Shown in pieces: positions 1 through 5,529 of a stretch of 6,040 nucleotides of DNA. The notes under the pieces are model-generated. The model did no database searches, was not told the origin of the DNA, and saw nothing but the letters and a program-made list of their open reading frames with translations. This DNA is from Actinomycetota bacterium (GTDB lineage: Bacteria > Actinomycetota > Acidimicrobiia > IMCC26256 > PALSA-610). The DNA lies in contig JAUZEI010000609.1 in assembly GCA_030839105.1 (NCBI GenBank), positions 1-6,040 on the forward strand. Reading direction: 5' to 3'. Made by a program: the position numbers and the translations under genes. The stretch's first letter is position 1; each line of letters starts with the position of its first letter.

Positions 1-1253
1 AACTGCTCGCCGGCCACCTCCACCGGGAGGTGCTCCTGCGGAACCCACCCGGACGGATCGTCGTGAGGATATAGGTACCCCTTGCCGTGGCCCAGCATCT
101 GCGCTCCGCGGTAATGGGCGTCCCGCAGGTGCATGGGGACGGCGCCCGGGCGGCGATCGCGCACGGCACTGGTCGCCGCCCCGAGGGCGGACACGACACT
201 GTTGCTCTTCGGTGCGAGCGAGAGGTGGATGACCGCGTGCGCGAGGTTGATCGCCACCTCCGGCAAACCGACGTACTCGACGGCCCGCGCCGCGGCGTCG
301 GCGGTGAGAAGCGCCTGCGGATCCGCGTGACCGATGTCCTCGCTCGCGAGATTGACCAGGCGGCGCGCGATGAAACGCGCGTCCTCCCCCGCTTCGAGCA
401 TGCGCGCCAGCCAGTAGAGGCCCGCGTCGGGATCGGAGCCGCGGATCGACTTGATGAACGCGGAGATGATGTCGTAGTGCTCGTCGTCGCCGTAACGGAC
501 GCTGCGGAGCGCGAGTGCGGCTTCCGCGTCGTCGAGCGAGATCGTGGTGCGATCGGCCTGGACGGTGAGCGCGTGCGCGACCTCGAGCACGGTGAGGACG
601 TGGCGGGCATCGCCCTCGCTCTTGTCGAGGAGGTGCTGCAGCGCGTCGGGATCGATATCGGTCGGTTCCGCGCCGAGCCCGCGTTCGGAGTCGGCGAGGG
701 CGCGGTGCACGAGCTCGGCGAGCGCGTCGTCGTCGAGGGGCTCGAGTCGGAAGAGGGTGCTGCGCGAAAGCAGCGGACCGGTGAGCGAGAAGAACGGGTT
801 CTCGGTGGTCGCGCCGACCAGTACGAGGAGGCCCTCCTCGACGAACGGGAGCAGCACGTCCTGCTGCGCGCGCGAGAAACGGTGCACCTCATCGAGGAAG
901 AGGATCGTGCCCTGGCCGCGTTCGCCCAGGCGTCCCCGGGCCCGTTCCGCAACCTCTCGGACGTCCTTCACCCCCGCGCTCACCGCGCTCAGGGTTTCGA
1001 ACGCCTTCTCGCTGACGCCCGCGACGAGCCGGGCAATCGTGGTCTTACCGGTGCCGGGCGGGCCCCAGATGATGACCGACGAGAGCCGGTCGGACTCGAT
1101 CAGTACCCGGAGCGGCCGGGACGGCCCGAGAAGGTGCTCCTGACCGACGACCTCGTCCAGGGTCCGGGGCCGTAAACGCGCCGCGAGCGGCGCCCTGCGC
1201 GCCAACCGCTCCTCGACCGCCGAAGCGAACAGATCAGGCCCACGACCACTCAC
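1..1253 (-). CDS. rarA: Replication-associated recombination protein A (RarA/MgsA), AAA+ ATPase; C-terminus cut by window edge
   Basis: RarA is a cytoplasmic AAA+ ATPase of the clamp-loader-like/RuvB-related group that acts at stalled replication forks and in recombination. The reading frame is open from position 1253 to the window edge, giving 417 codons; the family is about 430-450 residues, so only the last part is missing. The N-terminus (DLFASAVEERLA, then PLAARLRPRTLDEVVGQ) is typical. Walker A GPPGTGKT lies at residues 64-71, Walker B LFLDEVHRF ends in D121-E122, and a sensor-1 segment GATTENPFFSL follows. The C-terminal RarA-type part is recognisable (YGDDEHYDIISAFIKSIRGSDPDA, shown here as family hallmark, and GKGYLYPHDDPSGW near the end). 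The start is GTG at 1253: an in-frame TAG lies at 1263-1265 and no better codon lies between. No strong ribosome binding site is visible. The gene lies downstream of hisS-aspS, separated from aspS by the AbiEi-like gene. Confidence 0.95.
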   Translation of the reverse strand, partial: MSGRGPDLFASAVEERLARRAPLAARLRPRTLDEVVGQEHLLGPSRPLRVLIESDRLSSVIIWGPPGTGKTTIARLVAGVSEKAFETLSAVSAGVKDVREVAERARGRLGERGQGTILFLDEVHRFSRAQQDVLLPFVEEGLLVLVGATTENPFFSLTGPLLSRSTLFRLEPLDDDALAELVHRALADSERGLGAEPTDIDPDALQHLLDKSEGDARHVLTVLEVAHALTVQADRTTISLDDAEAALALRSVRYGDDEHYDIISAFIKSIRGSDPDAGLYWLARMLEAGEDARFIARRLVNLASEDIGHADPQALLTADAAARAVEYVGLPEVAINLAHAVIHLSLAPKSNSVVSALGAATSAVRDRRPGAVPMHLRDAHYRGAQMLGHGKGYLYPHDDPSGWVPQEHLPVEVAGEQ

Positions 1254-1349
1254 CCGCCCAGGCTACGCGCCCCATTTTGCAGCAAACAGATTGCAACGTT
1301 TTCGACGTACACAGGTCCGAAATGTTGCAAACGCGGGCCGGGTCGTGCC
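1254..1349. other. Spacer between the AbiEi-like gene and rarA
   Basis: This 96-base gap is AT-richer than the genes around it. Most of it (1282..1332) is a diverged, inverted copy of the 45-bp repeat found upstream of the AbiEi-like gene. The palindromic hexamer TTGCAA occurs twice (near 1290 and 1324). I see no clear terminator and no convincing -35/-10 pair for rarA. Confidence 0.6.
1282..1332 (-). repeat. Inverted copy of the 45-bp repeat, downstream side of the AbiEi-like gene
   Basis: Read on the plus strand, this 51-base segment starts GCAAACAGAT and ends TGTTGCAAAC. Compared with the reverse complement of 2358..2408, I count 41 identical positions out of 51 with no gap. The two GTTTGC motifs on the minus strand are exactly 45 bases apart, as in the upstream array. 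The shared blocks are GTTTGCAACA, TTCGGAC, GTCGA, CGTTGC and ATCTGTTTGC; the middle of the unit has diverged. It ends 17 bases from the stop codon of the AbiEi-like gene. Confidence 0.85.
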
Positions 1350-2276
1350 TTACGCGCCGATCTCGAACGGCTTGGCTCGTTCCTGCAGAGCGGCTGCTGC
1401 GCGATCGACAATCTCGGCGTCGGACGACGCGCTGGTGAATATGAGCGGAAGCCACCCCGCCGCCGACAAGGCGGTCAGACGAGCGCTGTCGGCGACCACA
1501 GCGCTCGCGCCGGTATGGAATGGCAACCCGTAGTACTCGGCGAGCACCTTCTGGTCGGGCCACGCGAAGTCCGGCCGATACGTCTTCGTCCCGACCCGTA
1601 CGCGGTATTGCTGAACGGGAACCGGAAGGCCGGCGCGGCGAAAGATGTCCAGCAGGTGCAGTTCCGACCTGCTTCCGCCCGGGTCGAAACCGACACCGCG
1701 CTCCGCGAGGAGCATACGGATGGCCGACATGTGACGACCGGGCCCGGACTCGAGTCGCTCAGCACACTCGCCCAGCCGTCGCAGCGATGCGACACCACGT
1801 CGCAACCCGTCGTCGAGAGCGCGACCGAGTTGGTACGCGCTCATGACAGTCGAGCAATCACAGAGTGTGCGCTCGAAGGTCGTGCGTGCGATGTCGCCTG
1901 TCCGCACGATGTCGTCTTCACCCAGAACGCGCGAGCGATGGACAATGGCGCCTGGCACCGTTCTCCGGTACGCACCCGTGACCGTGACTTCGTATCGATC
2001 CTCGGGTCGCGGTTGCAGCGTCCACAATCTCGCGGCCGAAGCGTGCGACGCCACCGAGTCCTGGGTGGACAAAACGATGGCGAGCAGGCCGCGGTCCCAA
2101 GAGTCCCTGGCTCCGACCAACACGTACACGCCCGGCCTGATGCGCCGCAACAGCCCCTGTCGCACGAGCGTCCGCAACTGAAGGTCGCCGAGCTCGCCCT
2201 CCTTCAGCTGACGGCGCGTCACCAACCCGTGTTGACCGGCAAGGACCGACTCGAATCGAGCAAGCGGTGTAGGCAT
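1350..2276 (-). CDS. AbiEi-family antitoxin-like winged-helix protein with C-terminal DUF559/Vsr-like nuclease fold
   Basis: A 308-residue protein with two recognisable parts. Residues 1-53 resemble the N-terminal winged-helix domain of AbiEi type IV antitoxins (HGLVTRRQL, then LRTLVRQGLLRRIRPGVYVL), which bind DNA and repress their own promoters. Residues about 210-290 resemble DUF559/Vsr-like PD-(D/E)XK nucleases: RSELHLLDIFRRAGLP, D236 in YRPDFAW, E247 in LAEYYG, H254, D263, then AAGWLPLIFT. The family usually has E-x-D-G where this protein has E-Y-Y-G, so one expected acid is replaced by Y249. No AbiEii nucleotidyltransferase toxin gene lies beside it. The ATG at 2276 is preferred because the protein then starts just before the domain and AGG lies 9 bases upstream; TTG 2309 and GTG 2306 are in-frame alternatives overlapping the repeats' edge. 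Inverted repeats flank the gene on both sides. Its biological role is unknown; similar proteins are common as orphans in actinobacteria. Confidence 0.85.
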   Translation of the reverse strand: MPTPLARFESVLAGQHGLVTRRQLKEGELGDLQLRTLVRQGLLRRIRPGVYVLVGARDSWDRGLLAIVLSTQDSVASHASAARLWTLQPRPEDRYEVTVTGAYRRTVPGAIVHRSRVLGEDDIVRTGDIARTTFERTLCDCSTVMSAYQLGRALDDGLRRGVASLRRLGECAERLESGPGRHMSAIRMLLAERGVGFDPGGSRSELHLLDIFRRAGLPVPVQQYRVRVGTKTYRPDFAWPDQKVLAEYYGLPFHTGASAVVADSARLTALSAAGWLPLIFTSASSDAEIVDRAAAALQERAKPFEIGA

Positions 2277-2282
2277 GCGCCG

Positions 2283-2294
2283 GAACCTAGGTTC
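2283..2294. promoter_or_regulatory. 12-bp perfect palindrome in the leader of the AbiEi-like gene (candidate operator)
   Basis: GAACCTAGGTTC is its own reverse complement and ends six bases before the ATG at 2276. It contains the AGG that would serve as ribosome binding site. AbiEi antitoxins are known to repress their own transcription by binding inverted repeats, so this is a reasonable operator candidate, but it could be chance. Confidence 0.35.
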
Positions 2295-2310
2295 GCCGTG
2301 AGACACCAAT

Positions 2311-2411
2311 CTGTTTGCAACAATTCGGACGGCTGGAGGTCGATTTCGTTGCTCTCTGTTTGCAACAATTCGGACGGCTGGAGGTCGATTTCGTTGCTAT
2401 CTGTTTGCAAC
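2311..2411. repeat. 45-bp direct tandem repeat, two full copies plus a partial third
   Basis: Units 2311..2355 and 2356..2400 differ at a single base (C or A at unit position 44). A third copy (2401..2411) keeps only CTGTTTGCAAC. Each unit begins CTGTTTGCAACAATTCGGAC and ends CGTTGCTCT or CGTTGCTAT. TTGCAA, a palindromic hexamer, starts each copy, and GTTGC with the next GCAAC can pair across a 9-base loop. On the minus strand the array starts directly at the aspS TAG stop (2411-2413) and ends about 35 bases before the ATG of the AbiEi-like gene. A diverged inverted copy lies on the other side of that gene. It could be an operator array, the end of an inserted element, or both. Confidence 0.9.
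2358..2408 (+). repeat. Upstream arm of the inverted repeat around the AbiEi-like gene
   Basis: This stretch covers most of the second 45-bp unit plus the start of the third. It pairs with 1282..1332 as an ungapped inverted repeat, 41 of 51 positions by eye. The best-conserved parts are the two GTTTGC-containing ends and TTCGGAC. Confidence 0.8.
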
Positions 2412-2980
2412 TATTGAGACTTGGGTTTTGCCTCTAGGAGTTTCAGGCCCAGGTCTTTCAGGTGCCGGGGGTCTATCGGTGTGGGGGCGTTCGTCATCGG
2501 GTCGACGCCGGACTGAGTCTTCGGGAACGCGATGACCTCGCGGATGTTCTCCTCGCCGCACAGGATCGCGACGAAGCGGTCGATGCCGACGGCGAACCCC
2601 GCGTGCGGCGGCGCGCCGAAGCGAAACGCCTCGAGCAGGAACCCGAAGCGCTCGCGCGCGTCGTCGGCGTCGATCCCGATGATCGAGAAGATGCGTTGCT
2701 GCACATCGGGCCGGTGGATACGCACCGAGCCCGAGCCCAACTCCCAACCGTTGAGCACGAGGTCGTACGCCTGGGCGCGTACCGAGAGGGGGTCGGACTC
2801 CAGCCGATCGATGTCGTCGGGGTGCGGCATCGTGAACGGGTGGTGCATGGGCGCGGGCGCGCCGTCCGGGCCTTCTTCGAACAACGGGAAGTCGACCACC
2901 CACAAGAAGTGCAGTCCGCCCTCCCCCAACGGCGGCCGCCCGAGGTCGAGCCGGAGGGCGCCCAGCACGTCGCGTACCAT
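2411..2980 (-). CDS. aspS: Aspartyl-tRNA synthetase, C-terminal catalytic part (after in-frame stop)
   Basis: This 189-codon stretch is in the same frame as the N-terminal part and supplies the missing half of the class II catalytic core. It starts MVRDVLGALRLDLG and continues with LWVVDFPLFE (residues 26-35), MHHPFT (45-50), YDLVLNGWELGSGSVRIH (72-89) and motif 3 GFAVGIDR (128-135), whose arginine contacts ATP; REVIAFPKT follows, as in other bacterial AspRS. It ends in TAG, at the edge of the 45-bp repeat array. If translated alone, the ATG at 2980 would be the start; GGGGT lies about 8 bases upstream across the TAA, a weak ribosome binding site. This part cannot work without the N-terminal piece, which holds the anticodon-binding domain and motifs 1 and 2. 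It is either the tail of a nonsense-mutated or misread aspS, or the second subunit of a split enzyme. Confidence 0.85.
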   Translation of the reverse strand: MVRDVLGALRLDLGRPPLGEGGLHFLWVVDFPLFEEGPDGAPAPMHHPFTMPHPDDIDRLESDPLSVRAQAYDLVLNGWELGSGSVRIHRPDVQQRIFSIIGIDADDARERFGFLLEAFRFGAPPHAGFAVGIDRFVAILCGEENIREVIAFPKTQSGVDPMTNAPTPIDPRHLKDLGLKLLEAKPKSQ

Positions 2981-2986
2981 CGACCG

Positions 2987-2989
2987 TTA
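2987..2989 (-). other. In-frame TAA stop inside aspS (codon 392)
   Basis: The frame reads LLLIVAG, stop, RSMVRDVLGALR. E. coli and Pseudomonas AspRS have the same number of residues here, from memory of the sequences, with a variable polar residue (N or K) at the stop position. No insertion or deletion is needed: one base change from AAA, GAA or CAA would give TAA. Other genes here end in TAA, TAG and TGA, so reassignment of TAA is unlikely. Confidence 0.9.
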
Positions 2990-4162
2990 CCCCGCGACGA
3001 TCAGGAGAAGATCCCCCGCCACCGCGCCGAGCGCGTCGATCAACGCGATCTGCTCTGCCTCCGAGAGGAACTTCGCCACGGGCGACTCCAGCACGCCGCC
3101 CTCGCGCACGCGGATCCACACGAGTCCCTGGGCGCCGAGCGCCTTCGCCCGCTCGGTCAGGGCATCGAGCTTCGAGCGGCTCATGTCGGCCTGACCCTCG
3201 ACCCGGATGCCCTTCACAGCGTCGGTTCCGGCAAACGCACGGAAATCGGTCACGCCGTAGATGTCGGTGAGCTCGACGAGCTCCATCCCGAAACGTAGGT
3301 CGGGCTTGTCGGTGCCGAATCGCTCGGCCGCCTCGTGCCACGTCATGCGCGGGATCGACGCCGGTCCTTCCAAGGGCCGCGCCACCTCCGCCGCCGCGAG
3401 CACCGCGACCGACACCGCGTCAAGGACGTCTTCCTGGTCGGCGAAGCTCATCTCGACATCGAGCTGCATGAACTCGAACTGCCGGTCGGCGCGCAGGTCC
3501 TCGTCGCGCAGGCACCTCGCGATCTGGAAGTAGCGGTCGAAGCCGCCGACCATCAACAACTGCTTGAACAGTTGCGGGCTTTGCGGTAGCGCGTAGAACG
3601 CGCCCGGTCGCAGCCGCGACGGCACCACGAAGTCGCGCGCACCCTCGGGCGTCGACGCGATGAGCATCGGGGTCTCGATCTCGACGAAGTCCTGCGCCGC
3701 CATCGACTCCCGCATGACGAGGTTGACCGCCGCGCGCAACCGCAGGTTGCGTTGCATGGGAGCGCGCCGTAGGTCGAGATAGCGGTGCCGCAGCCGCAAC
3801 ACCTCGTCGACGTCGACGCGATCGTCGAGTGGGAAGGGCGTGGGCTCGGACTCCGACAACACTTCGATCTCGCGGGCCACGACCTCGACCGCACCCGTCG
3901 GCAGCTCGTCGTTCACGGTTCCCGCGGGCCGGGCCGAGACATCACCGACCACCCGAACGACCCATTCGTTGCGCAGGCGGTGCGCGACCTCCAACCCGGA
4001 CTGTTGCGGATCCACCACGACCTGCACGATCCCGGCCACGTCGCGGACGTCGAGGAACACCTTGCCGCCGTGATCGCGCCGGCTCCCCACCCAACCGCAC
4101 AAGATCACCGACGAACCGATGTCGTCGGCGCGCAGGTCGCCGCCTCGGTGGGATCGCATCAT
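2987..4162 (-). CDS. aspS: Aspartyl-tRNA synthetase, N-terminal part (anticodon-binding, motifs 1-2, GAD domain)
   Basis: AspRS charges tRNA-Asp with aspartate. This 391-codon part holds the OB-fold anticodon-binding domain (residues 1 to about 105, with [20 protein letters not shown] at 22-41), the motif 1 region ([20 protein letters not shown], 159-178), [13 protein letters not shown] (191-203), motif 2 with R219-D-E221 and the following [16 protein letters not shown], and the GAD insertion domain (about 285-390, starting near [12 protein letters not shown]). His31 matches the residue linked to non-discriminating AspRS in Pseudomonas, suggesting it may also charge tRNA-Asn for GatCAB. It ends at an in-frame TAA; counted through that stop, the gene is 583 residues, normal for bacterial AspRS. 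I chose ATG 4162, which overlaps the hisS stop as ATGA and gives the family-typical MMRSH start; GTG 4195 is an alternative. GAGGAAGGA lies upstream, 12 bases off. Confidence 0.9.
   Translation of the reverse strand: MMRSHRGGDLRADDIGSSVILCGWVGSRRDHGGKVFLDVRDVAGIVQVVVDPQQSGLEVAHRLRNEWVVRVVGDVSARPAGTVNDELPTGAVEVVAREIEVLSESEPTPFPLDDRVDVDEVLRLRHRYLDLRRAPMQRNLRLRAAVNLVMRESMAAQDFVEIETPMLIASTPEGARDFVVPSRLRPGAFYALPQSPQLFKQLLMVGGFDRYFQIARCLRDEDLRADRQFEFMQLDVEMSFADQEDVLDAVSVAVLAAAEVARPLEGPASIPRMTWHEAAERFGTDKPDLRFGMELVELTDIYGVTDFRAFAGTDAVKGIRVEGQADMSRSKLDALTERAKALGAQGLVWIRVREGGVLESPVAKFLSEAEQIALIDALGAVAGDLLLIVAG
4159..4162 (-). promoter_or_regulatory. hisS/aspS ATGA overlap (translational coupling)
   Basis: The stop codon TGA of hisS (4159-4161) and the start ATG of aspS (4160-4162) share bases in an ATGA overlap. 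A purine-rich GAGGAAGGA stretch lies inside the end of hisS. This arrangement usually goes with coupled translation and one transcript. Confidence 0.75.
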
Positions 4163-5442
4163 GGGCGTGCTTCGTCCTTCCTCGTCTGTAACCACGCCGC
4201 GATCTCCTCGCGTCGTACCTCACACTGCGGTTGATCCGATCGCAGGTCTTTGACCGCGACCATCCCCCGGTCGGCTTCGTCGGCGCCGATGATGACGGCC
4301 CAGCGCGCGCCCGATCGGTCGGCGCTTGCGAATTGCTTCTTCGGTGACCGGCCGCCATACGCGCGATCGGCGGAGAGGCCCGACTCGCGGAGCTCGGCCA
4401 AGAGACGCGCGGTATCGCCGATCCCGACCAGGTCGACGACGAACGCGTCGATGTGCGGCGGCGGAACCGGCAGTACGCCTTCGGCGTCGCACGCGAGCAG
4501 CAACCGCTCGATTCCGGAGCCGAATCCGATCGACGGCGCGGCCGGTCCGCCCATCTCCTGCGCGAGCTTGTCGTAGCGCCCACCACCGCCGATCGCGTTC
4601 TGCGCGGCGTCGAGCGCGTCGCTCGCGAGCTCGAACACCGTGCTGGTGTAGTAGTCGAAACCGCGTACGAGGCGCGGTGCGATCTCGAACGGGATACCGA
4701 TCGCCTGCAGCCCTTCCTGCACCCGCGCGAAATGCGCAGCCGAAGCGTCGCTCAGGTACTCGCCCAACTGCGGGGCGCGCTCGAGCATGTCCTCCCAGTC
4801 GGGTCGCTTCGAGTCGAGGATGCGCAACGGGTTCGCCTCCGCGCGCTCCATCTCTTGGCCCAGCAGATCCGCGTGCGCGTGCCAGTACTCGAGCAGTACC
4901 TCGCGGTAGCGGGTGCGCGTCTCGGCGTCGCCCATCGAGTTCAGCGCCAGCCGAACGTCGCGCAGTCCGAGGTCGCGACAGAAACCCCACAACAACTCGA
5001 TGATCTCGACGTCGATGTCGGGGTCGTCGATGCCGATCACCTCGGCGCCGAGCTGCCAGTGCTGGCGATACCGGCCGGCCTGCGGCTGTTCCGCCCGGAA
5101 GTTCGGTGCGAGGTACCACACTTTCCACGGAGTGGTCGGACGATGTTGCACGAATGCGCGCACGACGGGCGCGGTTCCCTCGGGTCGCAACGCCAATCGC
5201 CGGCCGCCGCGATCGACGAAGTCGTACATCTCCTTGCGCACGACGTCAGTGGTTTCACCGACGCGCGCGAAGACCTCGTAGTGCTCGACGATCGGTGTCA
5301 GCAGCAACCCGAAACCGAAGCGCTCCGCGCGTTTCGCGAAGCGGGAGACGACCTCCATCCAGCGCGCCGATTCGGGCGGCAGGACGTCGAGCATGCCCTT
5401 GGGCGCGCGCATGACGTCTCGATCCGCTGGCATGCGCGGCAT
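4159..5442 (-). CDS. hisS: Histidyl-tRNA synthetase
   Basis: HisRS is a cytoplasmic class II synthetase that joins histidine to tRNA-His. The 427-residue frame is complete and of normal length. RAPKGMLDVLPP (12-23) is the usual N-terminal signature, and the motif 1 region follows. EMYDFVDRGGRRLALRPEGT lies at 71-90; motif 2 is FRAEQPQAGRYRQ (115-127). The histidine-binding HisA motif LVRGFDYYT is at 258-266, followed by AIGGGGRYD (283-291) and motif 3 GFGSGIERL (306-314). From about 330 to the end runs the anticodon-binding domain, with AYGGRSPKKQFASADRSGAR and GMVAVKDL. ATG 5442 gives the longest protein; ATG 5433 and ATG 5412 (417 residues, starting MRAPKG) are also possible and none has a strong ribosome binding site. 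It is the first gene of a two-gene unit with aspS. All key motifs are intact. Confidence 0.97.
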   Translation of the reverse strand: MPRMPADRDVMRAPKGMLDVLPPESARWMEVVSRFAKRAERFGFGLLLTPIVEHYEVFARVGETTDVVRKEMYDFVDRGGRRLALRPEGTAPVVRAFVQHRPTTPWKVWYLAPNFRAEQPQAGRYRQHWQLGAEVIGIDDPDIDVEIIELLWGFCRDLGLRDVRLALNSMGDAETRTRYREVLLEYWHAHADLLGQEMERAEANPLRILDSKRPDWEDMLERAPQLGEYLSDASAAHFARVQEGLQAIGIPFEIAPRLVRGFDYYTSTVFELASDALDAAQNAIGGGGRYDKLAQEMGGPAAPSIGFGSGIERLLLACDAEGVLPVPPPHIDAFVVDLVGIGDTARLLAELRESGLSADRAYGGRSPKKQFASADRSGARWAVIIGADEADRGMVAVKDLRSDQPQCEVRREEIAAWLQTRKDEARP

Positions 5443-5481
5443 GCTAGCCAGGGGGCCGCGCGCGACCGACCACCATTCGCC

Positions 5482-5529
5482 GCCGTCGACACGACTGGCG
5501 CGCCGGTTGCGAGCTTGCGCTTCGACGGC
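5482..5529 (-). terminator. Weak candidate terminator/inverted repeat after the pilus-type gene
   Basis: GCCGTCGA (5482-5489) and TCGACGGC (5522-5529) are perfect 8-base inverted repeats with a 32-base loop that has its own short GC-rich pairings. The stem begins directly after the stop codon of the upstream gene. There is no T-tract, so intrinsic termination is uncertain; chance pairing in GC-rich DNA is possible. The remaining bases up to hisS show no clear promoter. Confidence 0.25.

Larger units (their letters stand above)
1282..2408 (-). mobile_element. Candidate inverted-repeat-bounded module carrying the AbiEi/DUF559 gene
   Basis: The outer limits are the two arms of an imperfect inverted repeat (1282..1332 and 2358..2408), with a single gene between them. 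The module sits between aspS and rarA, which are near neighbours in many actinobacteria, so an insertion is plausible. There is no transposase or recombinase and I cannot find a convincing target-site duplication next to the arms. The only enzyme-like domain is the DUF559/Vsr-type nuclease fold of the encoded protein. Alternatives are paired operator sites on both sides of a regulator, or leftovers of a larger element. That the repeat exists is solid; that it marks a mobile unit is inference. Confidence 0.35.

Noticed and set aside
87..1175. Long plus-strand open frame (362 codons)
   Set aside because: It is antisense to rarA, has low-complexity, arginine/glutamate-rich composition and matches no family; the minus strand carries clear Walker motifs.
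2314..2319. TTGCAA on the minus strand as a -35 box for the AbiEi-like gene
   Set aside because: No acceptable -10 hexamer occurs 16-18 bases downstream.
2219..2410. Small TTG-initiated frame with 15-residue peptide repeats after aspS
   Set aside because: No ribosome binding site, overlaps the AbiEi-like gene start in another frame, and the peptide repeat simply reflects the 45-bp DNA repeat.
2311..2411. CRISPR-like repeat array
   Set aside because: The units are contiguous at 45-bp period with nearly identical sequence throughout; there are no unique spacers and no cas genes.
1515..2417. Plus-strand open frame of 300 codons running through the 45-bp repeats
   Set aside because: It is antisense to the recognisable AbiEi/DUF559 gene and shows no domain; it is open mainly because of GC bias and a repeat length divisible by three.
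2397..3341. Minus-strand frame of 314 codons crossing the aspS stop, suggesting a frameshift repair
   Set aside because: Its translation is arginine-rich noise. The real AspRS residues on both sides of the TAA are in the same frame, so the lesion is a stop codon, not a frameshift.
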